From Kitasatospora acidiphila (lineage in GTDB: Bacteria > Actinomycetota > Actinomycetes > Streptomycetales > Streptomycetaceae): 64,000 nucleotides of DNA. Both the position numbers and the translations under genes were made by a program. Location: contig NZ_VIGB01000003.1 in the NCBI RefSeq assembly GCF_006636205.1, forward strand, positions 3,834,501 to 3,898,500, written 5' to 3'. The notes under the pieces are model-generated. The model saw only the letters and a program-made list of their open reading frames with translations. It had not been told where the DNA came from and ran no database searches. Below are positions 36,601-45,842 of this stretch, one piece after another; position 1 is the stretch's first letter, and each line of letters starts with the position of its first letter.

Positions 36601-38228
36601 TTGGTCACACCTCCAGGGGTGGCGGCCATCGGGTGGGCCGGAGCCGGGTCGGTCCGGTGGACCTGGGTGAGGGTGTCGGCGACCGCCGGGTTCACCAGGT
36701 CGGTGAGCGGCTTGGGGTAGACCCCGAGCGCGATGGTCAGCGCGATCAGCGGTGCGGCGACCAGGAGTTCACGCGCCTTCAGGTCCGGCATGCCGCTGAC
36801 GCCCGCCTTGACCGGGCCGGTCATGGTGCGCTGGTAGAGCACCAGCACGTAGAGCGCGGCGAGCACGATGCCCAGGGTGGCGATGATGCCGAGCGCCGGG
36901 TAGCGGGTGAAGGTGCCGACCAGCACCAGGAACTCGCTGACGAACGGGGCGAGTCCGGGCAGCGAGAGGGTGGCCAGGCCGCCGATCAGGAAGGTGCCGG
37001 CCAGCACCGGGGCCACCTTCTGCACCCCGCCGTAGTCGGCGATCAGCCGGGAGCCGCGCCGCGAGATCAGGAAGCCCGCGATCAGCATCAGCAGCGCCGT
37101 GGAGATCCCGTGGTTGACCATGTAGAGGGTGGCGCCGCTCTGGCCCTGAGTGGTCATCGCGAAGATGCCCATGATGATGAAGCCGAAGTGGGAGATCGAG
37201 GCGTAGGCGACCAGCCGCTTGATGTCCTTCTGGCCCACCGCGAGCAGTGCGCCGTAGATGATGCCGATCACCGCCAGCACCAGGATCGCGGGGGCGAAGA
37301 ACTTCGAGGCGTTCGGGAACAGGCCCAGGCAGAACCGCAGCATCGCGAAGGTGCCGACCTTGTCGACCACCGCGGTGATCAGCACGGCGGTTCCGGCGGT
37401 GGACTCGCCCATCGCGTTCGGCAGCCAGGTGTGCAGCGGCCAGAGCGGGGCCTTCACCGCGAACGCGAAGAAGAAGCCGAGGAAGAGCGCCTTCTCCGCG
37501 CTGGAGTCGATCACCAGCTTGCCGTCGGCGATCGACTTGGTGAGCGCCTGAAGGTCGAAGGTGCCCTGGTTCTGGTTGCGGGCGATGACGTAGAGGCCGA
37601 TCACCGCGGCCAGCATCACCAGGCCGCCGAGCAGGTTGTAGAGCAGGAACTTGACGGCTGCGTAGGAGCGCTGCCGGGCCTGCTCGGGCCCGCCGGCCCG
37701 GTCGCCGAAGCCGCCGATCAGGAAGTACATCGGAATCAGCATGGCTTCGAAGAAGACGTAGAACAGGAAGATGTCAGTGGCCAGGAAGGAGACCAGCACC
37801 ATCGCCTCGACGGCCAGGATCAGCGCGAAGAAGCCCTGGGTGCGCCTGCGCCCCTCAAAAGTGTTGCCGTCGAACGTTCCGTCGGGTGACGGAGCCGGGT
37901 CCGCGTCGTGCCAGGAGGCCAGCATCACCAGCGGCACCAGCACCGCGGTGAGCAGCACCAGCGCCGCGCCGATCCCGTCCACGCCGAACGAGAAGTCGAT
38001 CCCGAAGGTCCGGATCCAGCTGTAGGACTCGGTGAGTTGGTAGCGCGGGCCGCCCGGGTGGAACCTGGCGGCGATGACGGCGGCCAGCACCAGGGTGGCG
38101 GCCGAGAAACCGAGTGCCGTCATCCTGCTGGTCCGCCGCCGGGCCTCGCTGGTCCCGGCCGGCAGCGCGGCGGTGACGATCGCCCCGGCGGCCGGGACGG
38201 CGCAGGTGGCGGTGAGCAGAACACTCAT
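36597..38228 (-). CDS. nuoM: NADH-quinone oxidoreductase subunit M
   Basis: A 543-residue antiporter-like subunit with the family core FYVFFEAMLIPMYFLIGGFG, LWPLHTWLPNAMGESTAGTAVL and LVAYASISHFGFIIMGIF. It pumps protons in the membrane arm. ATG at 38226-38228. The 135 bases before it, between nuoL and nuoM, hold a copy of the dispersed hairpin repeat; this is the only wide gap within the downstream half of the operon. Confidence 0.96.
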   Translation of the reverse strand: MSVLLTATCAVPAAGAIVTAALPAGTSEARRRTSRMTALGFSAATLVLAAVIAARFHPGGPRYQLTESYSWIRTFGIDFSFGVDGIGAALVLLTAVLVPLVMLASWHDADPAPSPDGTFDGNTFEGRRRTQGFFALILAVEAMVLVSFLATDIFLFYVFFEAMLIPMYFLIGGFGDRAGGPEQARQRSYAAVKFLLYNLLGGLVMLAAVIGLYVIARNQNQGTFDLQALTKSIADGKLVIDSSAEKALFLGFFFAFAVKAPLWPLHTWLPNAMGESTAGTAVLITAVVDKVGTFAMLRFCLGLFPNASKFFAPAILVLAVIGIIYGALLAVGQKDIKRLVAYASISHFGFIIMGIFAMTTQGQSGATLYMVNHGISTALLMLIAGFLISRRGSRLIADYGGVQKVAPVLAGTFLIGGLATLSLPGLAPFVSEFLVLVGTFTRYPALGIIATLGIVLAALYVLVLYQRTMTGPVKAGVSGMPDLKARELLVAAPLIALTIALGVYPKPLTDLVNPAVADTLTQVHRTDPAPAHPMAATPGGVTK

Positions 38229-38289
38229 GCGGCCACCTCGCTTCGCTCGGCGGGCGCAGAGCGCAACACGCACCTTTTGATGATGACCT

Positions 38290-38320
38290 CTCCCCCAGCC
38301 TCCGGCCGGGGGGACCCCCA
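38290..38320 (-). repeat. Dispersed GC-rich hairpin repeat, copy 2 (nuoL-nuoM gap)
   Basis: On the minus strand TTGGGGGTCCCCCCGGCCGG followed by AGGCTGGGGGAG. It can fold as a hairpin and could affect transcription or RNA stability between nuoL and nuoM. Confidence 0.8.
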
Positions 38321-38363
38321 ACGCTCGCTCATGCCAGAGCCTCCTGACGCGCAGTCAATTTCT

Positions 38364-40259
38364 TCATACCGACCTCATCAGGAGAGTCGTGGCGACCAGC
38401 ACCAGCGTGCCGCCGAACATGGAGAGGGCGTAGGAGCGGACGTAGCCGTTCTGCACCCGGCGCACCCGGCTGGACAGGCCCCCGATGGTGGCGGACACCC
38501 CGTTGACCGCTCCGTCCACGCCCTTGGCGTCGAAGTAGACCAGCGCGGCGGTGAGCGCCGAGCCGGGCCGGACCAGCAGGGCGTGGTTGATCTCGTCCTG
38601 CAGCAGGTCGCGGCGGGCGGCCCGGGTGAGCACCGAGCCGACCGGCGGGGTGACCGGCACCGCGCTGCGCCCGTACACCAGGTAGGAGGCGCCGACGCCG
38701 GCCACCATGCAGGCGGCGGTGATCAGGGTGACCGTGATCGACGACAGCGGGGAGTTGCCCTCGCTGTGCCCGGTGACCGGGGTCAGCCAGTTGACGAAGG
38801 CGTCGTTGATGCTGAACAGCCCGCCGGCCAGCACCGAGCCGACGGCCAGCACGATCATCGGCAGCGTCATGATCTTCGGCGACTCGTGCGGGTGCGGCAA
38901 CTCGCCGTTCTCGTCGGGCTGCCAGCGCTGCTTGCCGAAGAAGGTCATCAGCATCACGCGGGTCATGTAGAACGCGGTGACCGCGGCGCCGACCAGGGTG
39001 ACCGTGCCGAGGATCCAGCCCTCGGTGCCGCCCTGGGAGAAGGCCGCCTCGATGATCTTGTCCTTGGAGAAGAAGCCGGAGAGTCCGGGGAAGCCGATGA
39101 TCGCCAGGTAGCCGAGGCCGAAGGTGACGAAGGTGATCGGCAGGTACTTGCGCAGCCCGCCGTAGTGACGCATGTTCACCTCGTCGTTCATGCCGTGCAT
39201 CACCGAACCGGCGCCGAGGAACAGCCCGGCCTTGAAGAAGCCGTGGGTGACCAGGTGCATGATGGCGAAGACGTAGCCGATCGGGCCGAGCCCGGCGGCC
39301 AGCACCATGTAGCCGATCTGCGACATGGTCGAGCCGGCCAGCGCCTTCTTGATGTCGTCCTTGGCGCACCCGACGATCGCACCGTAGAGCAGCGTGACCG
39401 CGCCGACGCAGACCACCGCGAGGCGGGCGTCCGGCGCCCGGTTGAAGATGGCGCTGGAGCGGGTGATCAGGTAGACGCCGGCGGTCACCATGGTGGCCGC
39501 GTGGATCAGCGCGGAGACCGGGGTCGGGCCCTCCATGGCGTCCCCGAGCCAGCTCTGCAGTGGCACCTGGGCCGACTTGCCGCAGGCCGCCAGCAGGAGC
39601 AGCAGGCCGATCGCGGTGAGCCCGCCCCGGCTCTCCTGCGGGGCGGCGGCGAAGACCTGGCTGAAGGAGAAGCTGCCGAACTGAGTGAACATCAGCATGA
39701 TCGCGATGGAGAGTCCGACATCGCCGACCCGGTTGACGATGAACGCCTTCTTGGCCGCGGTGGCCGCGCTCACCTTGTGCTGCCAGAAGCCGATCAGCAG
39801 GTACGAGGCGAGCCCGACGCCCTCCCAACCGACGTACAGCAGCAGGTAGTTGTCGGCCAGCACGAGCAGCAGCATGGCCGCCAGGAAGAGGTTGAGGTAC
39901 CCGAAGAAGCGCCGCCGCCGCTCGTCATGGGCCATGTAGCCCACCGAGTAGAGGTGGATCAGGGTGCCGACCCCGGTGATCAGCAGCACGAAGGTGATGG
40001 ACAGCTGGTCCAGTTGGAAGGCGGCGTCGGCCTGGAAGCTGCCCACCGAGATCCAGCTGAACACCTTGACGTCGACGGCCCGTTGACTGACGGGCCGGCC
40101 GAGCATGTCGAAGAAGAGGACCAGCCCGAAGACGAAGGAGACGGCGGAGGCCAGCAGGCCGAGCCAGTGGCCGGACCGGTCGAGCCGGCGGCCGCCGAGC
40201 AGCAGCAGGGCAGCACCGGCCAGCGGCGCTGCGATCAGCAGCGGGATGAGTGAGTTCAC
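38364..40259 (-). CDS. nuoL: NADH-quinone oxidoreductase subunit L
   Basis: A 631-residue antiporter-like subunit ending in the long lateral helix region; it has GWEGVGLASYLLIGFW, PVSALIHAATMVTAGVYL and STMSQIGYMVLAAG. It pumps protons at the far end of the membrane arm. The GTG start at 40257-40259 is 9 bases after the nuoK stop. Confidence 0.96.
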   Translation of the reverse strand: MNSLIPLLIAAPLAGAALLLLGGRRLDRSGHWLGLLASAVSFVFGLVLFFDMLGRPVSQRAVDVKVFSWISVGSFQADAAFQLDQLSITFVLLITGVGTLIHLYSVGYMAHDERRRRFFGYLNLFLAAMLLLVLADNYLLLYVGWEGVGLASYLLIGFWQHKVSAATAAKKAFIVNRVGDVGLSIAIMLMFTQFGSFSFSQVFAAAPQESRGGLTAIGLLLLLAACGKSAQVPLQSWLGDAMEGPTPVSALIHAATMVTAGVYLITRSSAIFNRAPDARLAVVCVGAVTLLYGAIVGCAKDDIKKALAGSTMSQIGYMVLAAGLGPIGYVFAIMHLVTHGFFKAGLFLGAGSVMHGMNDEVNMRHYGGLRKYLPITFVTFGLGYLAIIGFPGLSGFFSKDKIIEAAFSQGGTEGWILGTVTLVGAAVTAFYMTRVMLMTFFGKQRWQPDENGELPHPHESPKIMTLPMIVLAVGSVLAGGLFSINDAFVNWLTPVTGHSEGNSPLSSITVTLITAACMVAGVGASYLVYGRSAVPVTPPVGSVLTRAARRDLLQDEINHALLVRPGSALTAALVYFDAKGVDGAVNGVSATIGGLSSRVRRVQNGYVRSYALSMFGGTLVLVATTLLMRSV

Positions 40260-40268
40260 CTGGGGCCC

Positions 40269-40568
40269 CTACAGCTTCATCAGGTTGCTGTCGTCGACCG
40301 AAGCCGAGTGCCTGGTACGGAAGATGCTGACGATGATGGCCAGGCCCACGACGACCTCGGCCGCGGCCACCACCATGGTGAAGAAGGCCATGATCTGGCC
40401 GTCCAGGTTGCCGTGCAGCCGGGAGAAGGTGACCAGGGCCAGGTTGGACGCGTTGAGCATCAGCTCGACGCACATGAACAGCACGATGGCATTGCGCCGG
40501 ATCAGCACCCCCGCGGCCCCGATGGTGAACAACAGGGCGGCGAGGTACAGGTAGTTGACGGGATTCAC
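40269..40568 (-). CDS. nuoK: NADH-quinone oxidoreductase subunit K
   Basis: A 99-residue, three-helix subunit with two key buried Glu residues (FMCVELMLNASNLALV and AAAEVVVGLAI). It is part of the central proton path of complex I. The GTG start overlaps the nuoJ stop (GTGA). Confidence 0.96.
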   Translation of the reverse strand: MNPVNYLYLAALLFTIGAAGVLIRRNAIVLFMCVELMLNASNLALVTFSRLHGNLDGQIMAFFTMVVAAAEVVVGLAIIVSIFRTRHSASVDDSNLMKL

Positions 40569-41431
40569 TCCGCCTCCTCGGACGTCGGCTCGTTGTTCGG
40601 CACGGTTTCCAGCGCGGCCCGCTGCGACGGCGGCGCGCTCGGGCTCGGCCGCTCGGAGGAGGGCCGGCCCAGCCAGTCGGCGCTGCTGTTCTCCAGCTCG
40701 GCCATCCGGCGCAGCATGTCCTGGCTGACGTCGCGGATCTGGCCGCGCTCGCGCAGGGTGCTCATCACCGAGTCCTCGGCGATCGAGCCGTCGGGCAGCA
40801 GGCCGGCGATGTCCACCGCGTTGTGCCGGGCGTAGACGCCGGGCGCCGGCAGCGGGGTGACCTGCTTGTTCTCCCTGACCCGCTCGGCGGCCAGCTCGCG
40901 CTGGGTCTTCGGCGGCTTCACGTGCTCGCGGTGGGTCAGCACCATGGCGCCGATCGCCGCGGTGATCAGCAGCGCGCCGGTGACCTCGAAGGCCCAGACG
41001 TACTTGGTGAAGATCAGCCGGGCCAGGCCCTGCACATTGCCCTCGGCGTTGGCCTCGGCCAGGCCGGTGAAGTGGCTGAGCCTGGCATTGGCGATGCCGG
41101 CGATCAGCAGCACCCCGAAGCCGAGCCCGCAGAGCACGGCGGCGATCCGCTGGCCCTTGAGGGTCTCCTTCAGGCTGTCGGCGCTGGAGACGCCGACCAG
41201 CATCACCACGAAGAGGAAGAGCATCATGATCGCGCCGGTGTAGACGACGATCTGCACCACACCCAGGAAGACCGCGCCCTGGGCCAGGTAGCAGACGGCC
41301 AGCGCCAGCATGGTGGCGGCCAGGCAGAGGGCGCTGTGCACGGCCTTGCGCATGGTCACCATGCCCAGCGCGCCGCCGACGGCGATCACCGCCAGCACCC
41401 AGAACTGGACCGCCTCGCCGGTTGAGGTCAT
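40565..41431 (-). CDS. nuoJ: NADH-quinone oxidoreductase subunit J
   Basis: A 288-residue membrane subunit: five helices with the conserved VQIVVYTGAIMMLFLFVVML stretch containing the pi-bulge helix 3, then a long hydrophilic C-terminal tail of about 110 residues (Glu/Arg/Ser/Pro-rich), typical of actinobacteria. ATG at 41429-41431 overlaps the nuoI stop. Confidence 0.95.
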   Translation of the reverse strand: MTSTGEAVQFWVLAVIAVGGALGMVTMRKAVHSALCLAATMLALAVCYLAQGAVFLGVVQIVVYTGAIMMLFLFVVMLVGVSSADSLKETLKGQRIAAVLCGLGFGVLLIAGIANARLSHFTGLAEANAEGNVQGLARLIFTKYVWAFEVTGALLITAAIGAMVLTHREHVKPPKTQRELAAERVRENKQVTPLPAPGVYARHNAVDIAGLLPDGSIAEDSVMSTLRERGQIRDVSQDMLRRMAELENSSADWLGRPSSERPSPSAPPSQRAALETVPNNEPTSEEAE

Positions 41432-42018
41432 GAGGTCACCCCGCGCTCGTGCGTCTGCTGGTCCCGCTCCTGACGGGTCGTTCCGGGCGCGGCCTCGTGG
41501 ACCTCGCCCCGGTAGTAGGCACCCTCGTCGGTGCCGGGGTACATGGCGTGCGGCGGCGCCACCATGCCCTCGGTGAGGCCGGCCAGCAGCTGCTCCTTGG
41601 TGAAGATCAGGTCCTTGCGCGAGGAGTCGGCCAGCTCGTACTCGTTGGTCATGGTGAGCGCCCGGGTCGGGCAAGCCTCGATGCACAGGCCGCAGAGGAT
41701 GCAGCGGGCGTAGTTGATCTGGTAGACCGCGCCGTACCGCTCACCCGGGGAGTACCGCTCCTCCTCGGTGTTGTCGGCGCCCTCCACGTAGATCGCGTCG
41801 GCGGGGCAGGCCCAGGCGCACAGCTCGCAGCCGATGCACTTCTCCAGGCCGTCCGGGTGCCGGTTGAGCTGGTGGCGGCCGTGGAATCGGGGGGCGGTGG
41901 GCTTCTTCTGCTCGGGGTACTGCTCGGTCAGCCGCTTCTTGAACATGGCCGTGAAGGTCACGCCGAAGCCTGCGGCCGGTCCCAGCAGCGACGGCTTGTC
42001 CTTGTCGGGTTCGGGCAT
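41428..42018 (-). CDS. nuoI: NADH-quinone oxidoreductase subunit I
   Basis: A 196-residue ferredoxin-like subunit with two [4Fe-4S] motifs, CIGCELCAWACP and CILCGLCIEACP (clusters N6a and N6b), passing electrons to NuoB. Peripheral arm near the membrane. It starts at the ATG at 42016-42018, 6 bases after the nuoH stop. Confidence 0.96.
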   Translation of the reverse strand: MPEPDKDKPSLLGPAAGFGVTFTAMFKKRLTEQYPEQKKPTAPRFHGRHQLNRHPDGLEKCIGCELCAWACPADAIYVEGADNTEEERYSPGERYGAVYQINYARCILCGLCIEACPTRALTMTNEYELADSSRKDLIFTKEQLLAGLTEGMVAPPHAMYPGTDEGAYYRGEVHEAAPGTTRQERDQQTHERGVTS

Positions 42019-42024
42019 CTCGGT

Positions 42025-43389
42025 TCAGCTCCCTTCGGACTGGTTGGCGCCGTTGAGCGCGTCCTGCAGTGGTTCGGCCGGCGGCTGCACCTGCGGCACC
42101 CGGCTGCGCCGGCGCGGCACGGGCGGCAACTGCTGGCCCGGCAGCGGCGGCACCGGGTAGCCGCCCGCCATCGGGTCGAATTCGGCGGGCGGCTCGAACT
42201 TCTGGACCTGCTCCTTGCGGCGCAGGACGTCCCAGACCAGCGAGAGCAGCAGCACCGCGCAGACCGGCGCGCCCACGTAGAGCACCACCGAGCCGAACTG
42301 CTGGCCCTGGTTGCGCAGCGCCCGGACGGCGGCCACCATCACCAGCCAGACCAGCGAGACCGGGATCAGCACCTTCCAGCCGAGCTTCATGAACTGGTCG
42401 TAGCGGAACCGGGGAAGCGTGCCGCGCAGCCAGATGAAGAAGAACAGCAGCAACTGGATCTTCAGCACGATCCACAGCATCGGCCACCAGCCGTGGTTGG
42501 CGCCGGTCCAGAACGCGGTGATCGGCCAGGGGGCCCGCCAGCCGCCCAGGAAGAGGGTGGAGGCGACCGCCGAGACGGTGACCATGTTGACGTACTCGGC
42601 GAGCATGAACATCGCGAACTTCAGTGAGCTGTACTCGGTGTTGAAGCCGCCGACCAGCTCGCCCTCGGCCTCCGGAAGGTCGAACGGCGCCCGGTTGGTC
42701 TCCCCGACCATCGAGATGATGTAGACGATGAAGGAGACCGGGAGCAGCACCGCGAACCAGGTCGGCTGCTGTGAACTGACGATCTGCGAGGTGGACATCG
42801 AGCCGGAGTAGATGAACACCGCGGCGAACGAGAGGCCCATGGCGATCTCGTAGGAGATCATCTGCGCCGACGAGCGCAGGCCGCCGAGCAGCGGGTAGGT
42901 GGAGCCGGAGGACCAGCCGGCCAGCACGATGCCGTAGATCCCGATCGAGGCGGTGGCCAGGATGTAGAGCAGCGCCACCGGCAGGTCGGTGAGCTGCATC
43001 GGGGTCCGGTGGCCGAAGATCGAGATCTCGTTGTCGGCCGGGCCGAACGGGATCACCGCGAAGGCCATGAAGGCCGGGATCGCGCAGACGATCGGCGCCA
43101 GGATGTAGACGGCCTTGTCGGCCTTGGAGACCACCAGGTCTTCCTTGAGCGCCAGCTTCACACCGTCGGCCAGCGACTGCAGCAGCCCCCACGGGCCGTG
43201 CCGGTTGGGGCCGATCCGCAGCTGCATCCAGGCGACGACCTTGCGCTCCCAGACGATCGCGATCAGCACCGTGACCAGCAGGAAGGCGAAGCAGAACACC
43301 GCCTTCAGCAGGACCAGCCACCACGGGTCGCGGCCGAAGTAGCTCAGCGTCTCGTAGCTGCCCGCGGCGGTCATTGTCCAGGTGGGCAT
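42025..43389 (-). CDS. nuoH: NADH-quinone oxidoreductase subunit H
   Basis: A 454-residue, eight-helix subunit that forms the quinone-entry chamber with NuoB and NuoD (ERKVVAWMQLRIGPNRHGPWGLLQSLADG, GETNRAPFDLPEAEGELVGGF NTEYSS region). The C-terminal 60 residues are a Pro/Gln-rich tail seen in actinobacteria. The ATG at 43387-43389 shares a base with the nuoG stop (TAATG). Confidence 0.95.
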   Translation of the reverse strand: MPTWTMTAAGSYETLSYFGRDPWWLVLLKAVFCFAFLLVTVLIAIVWERKVVAWMQLRIGPNRHGPWGLLQSLADGVKLALKEDLVVSKADKAVYILAPIVCAIPAFMAFAVIPFGPADNEISIFGHRTPMQLTDLPVALLYILATASIGIYGIVLAGWSSGSTYPLLGGLRSSAQMISYEIAMGLSFAAVFIYSGSMSTSQIVSSQQPTWFAVLLPVSFIVYIISMVGETNRAPFDLPEAEGELVGGFNTEYSSLKFAMFMLAEYVNMVTVSAVASTLFLGGWRAPWPITAFWTGANHGWWPMLWIVLKIQLLLFFFIWLRGTLPRFRYDQFMKLGWKVLIPVSLVWLVMVAAVRALRNQGQQFGSVVLYVGAPVCAVLLLSLVWDVLRRKEQVQKFEPPAEFDPMAGGYPVPPLPGQQLPPVPRRRSRVPQVQPPAEPLQDALNGANQSEGS

Positions 43390-45842
43390 TACTCCCCCTC
43401 CCCTGCCGGGGCGATGGTCACCAGGTGGCCGACGGTGGTGCCGAGCGCGCGGTAGGCGCCGGGGTCGGTGGAGTTCAGCGGCAGCCACACCGTGCGGTCC
43501 GGCTGCTCGGGATCGATGTCCAGCGGCAGCAGCAGCGAGCCGCTCGGTCCGGTGATCCGCAGTCGCCCCCCACTCGCCCCGATCTCCGCGGCGGTGCTGG
43601 GCGACAGCCGGGCGGCCGCGCGGTGCCGGGTGCCGGCCAGGTGCTCGTCGCCCTGCTGCAGGCTGCCGTTGTCCAGCAGCAGCCGCCAACCCGCCAGCAC
43701 CGCCTGCCCGGTGGCCGGGCGGGGCAGCGGCATCGGGTGGCCGACCGGGGCCGCCGGACGGTCGCCGGTCCACGGGGTGAGCTCGTCCAGCTCGCGGCGG
43801 GCCGCCCGGATGTCCGGGAGCCCGAGCCGGTGCCCGATGGCATCCGCCAGCATGTTCAGCACCCGGACGTCCGAGCCCAGTTGACGGACCATCAACTGGT
43901 CGGGCTTGAGCGCCGGCTCGAAGAGCCGCACCCGGCCCTCCCAGTCCAGGAAGGTGCCGGCCTTCTCGGCGACGGCCGCCACCGGCAGCACCACGTCCGC
44001 CTGTTCGGTGACGGCCGAGGGGCGCAGCTCCAGCGACACCACGAAGCCGACCTGGGCCAGCGCCTCGTCGGCCAGCTGCGGGTCCGCCAGGTCGTCGGGG
44101 TCGAGTCCGCCGACCACCAGGGCGTCCAGGTCGCCGGCCACGGCGGCGGCCAGGATCTGCCCGGTGTCGCGGCCGAGGCGGGCCGGCAGCTCGGGCACGC
44201 CCCAGACGGCGGCCACCTCGGCGCGGGCCGCCGGCACGGTGACCGGGCGCCCGCCGGGCAGCAGGCCGGGCAGTGCGCCGGCCTCCAGCGCACCGCGCTC
44301 CCCGGCCCGGCGCGGGATCCAGGCGAGCCGGGCGCCGCTGGCGTGGGCGAGGCGCAGGGCGGCGGTGAAGGCGCCGGGGATCTGGGCCAGCCGCTCGCCG
44401 ACCAGGATGACCGCGCCGGGCCGGCGCAGCAGTTCGGCGACCTGCCCGGCCTCGTTCTCCAGGCCGCTCTGCTCGGCCAGCGCGCCCAGCCACTCGGGCT
44501 CGGTGCCGGGGGCTGCCGCGAGCAGCGCGCCGCCCAGCTTGGCCAGGCCGCGGGAGCGGTGGTCGGCGATCGCGAAGACCTTGAGACGGCCCGCGCGGGC
44601 CGCCTTGCGCAGCCGCAGGAAGACGATCGGCGACTCCTCCTCGGGCTCGAAGCCCGCCAGCAGCACCGCCGGGGCCTGCTCCAGCGCCCGGTAGCTGACG
44701 CCGGTGCCGGCTTCCAGGTCCACGCCGGTCCCCGCGACCGCGGCGGCCAGGAAGTCGGCCTCCTCGGCGCTGTGCGGGCGGGCCCGGAAGTCCACGTCGT
44801 TGGTGCCGAGCACCACCCGGGCGAACTTGGCGTAGCCGTAGGCGTCCTCGACGGTGACCCGGCCGCCGGTGAGGACACCGGCCCGGGCGCCGCGCAGCCC
44901 CTCGGCGGCGGCGGCCAGCGCCTGCGGCCAGGAGGTCGCCACCAGTTCGCCGGTGGCCACGTCGCGGACCAGCGGGCTGGTCAGCCGGTCGCGCTGCTGG
45001 GCGTAGCGGAATGCGAACCGGCCCTTGTCGCAGTTCCACTCCTCGTTGACCTCGGGCTCCTCGCCGGCGAGGCGCCGCAGCACCTTGCCGCGCCGGTGGT
45101 CGGTGCGCATCGAGCAGCCGGAGGCGCAGTGCTCGCAGACGCTGGGCGAGGAGACCAGGTCGAAGGGGCGGGAGCGGAACCGGTAGGCGGCCGAGGTGAG
45201 CGCGCCGACCGGGCAGATCTGGATGGTGTTGCCGGAGAAGTACGACTCGAAGCCGTCGCCCTCGCCGATGCCGACCTGCTCCAGGGCGCCGCGCTCGAGC
45301 AGTTCGATGAACGGGTCGCCGGCGATCTGCTGGGAGAACCGGGTGCAGCGGGCGCAGAGCACGCAGCGCTCCCGGTCCAGCAGCACCTGGCTGCTGATCG
45401 GGATCGGCTTCTCATAGGTGCGCTTCATCCCGTCGAACCGGGAGTCGGCCTGGCCGTTGGACATCGCCTGGTTCTGCAGCGGGCATTCGCCTCCCTTGTC
45501 GCAGACCGGGCAGTCCAGCGGGTGGTTGATCAGCAGCAGCTCCATGACGCCGCGCTGGGCCTTCTCGGCGACCGGGGAGCTGACCTGGGTGTGGACCACC
45601 ATGCCCTCGGCCACCGGGATGGTGCAGGAGGCGACCGGCTTGCGCTGGCCCTCGATCTCCACGATGCACTGGCGGCAGGCGCCGACCGGTTCGAGCAGCG
45701 GGTGGTCGCAGAACCGCGGCACCTGGGTGCCGATCTGCTCGGCGGCCCGGATCACCAAGGTGCCCTTGGGGACCTGGACCTGGACGCCGTCGATGGTGAG
45801 CGTGACGAGCTCGACGGCGGTCTTCTCGGGCGTGACGGTCAC
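43389..45842 (-). CDS. nuoG: NADH-quinone oxidoreductase subunit G
   Basis: An 817-residue iron-sulfur subunit. It shows the [2Fe-2S] ligands (RFCDHP, GACRQC), the His-Cys3 cluster region (CPVCDKGGECPLQN), the CVLCARCTRF...ICPVGAL cluster and the extra CEHCASGC motif (N7-like), followed by a molybdopterin-oxidoreductase-like domain without catalytic function. It relays electrons from NuoF/E to NuoI. The GTG at 45840-45842 overlaps the nuoF stop. Confidence 0.95.
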   Translation of the reverse strand: MTVTPEKTAVELVTLTIDGVQVQVPKGTLVIRAAEQIGTQVPRFCDHPLLEPVGACRQCIVEIEGQRKPVASCTIPVAEGMVVHTQVSSPVAEKAQRGVMELLLINHPLDCPVCDKGGECPLQNQAMSNGQADSRFDGMKRTYEKPIPISSQVLLDRERCVLCARCTRFSQQIAGDPFIELLERGALEQVGIGEGDGFESYFSGNTIQICPVGALTSAAYRFRSRPFDLVSSPSVCEHCASGCSMRTDHRRGKVLRRLAGEEPEVNEEWNCDKGRFAFRYAQQRDRLTSPLVRDVATGELVATSWPQALAAAAEGLRGARAGVLTGGRVTVEDAYGYAKFARVVLGTNDVDFRARPHSAEEADFLAAAVAGTGVDLEAGTGVSYRALEQAPAVLLAGFEPEEESPIVFLRLRKAARAGRLKVFAIADHRSRGLAKLGGALLAAAPGTEPEWLGALAEQSGLENEAGQVAELLRRPGAVILVGERLAQIPGAFTAALRLAHASGARLAWIPRRAGERGALEAGALPGLLPGGRPVTVPAARAEVAAVWGVPELPARLGRDTGQILAAAVAGDLDALVVGGLDPDDLADPQLADEALAQVGFVVSLELRPSAVTEQADVVLPVAAVAEKAGTFLDWEGRVRLFEPALKPDQLMVRQLGSDVRVLNMLADAIGHRLGLPDIRAARRELDELTPWTGDRPAAPVGHPMPLPRPATGQAVLAGWRLLLDNGSLQQGDEHLAGTRHRAAARLSPSTAAEIGASGGRLRITGPSGSLLLPLDIDPEQPDRTVWLPLNSTDPGAYRALGTTVGHLVTIAPAGEGE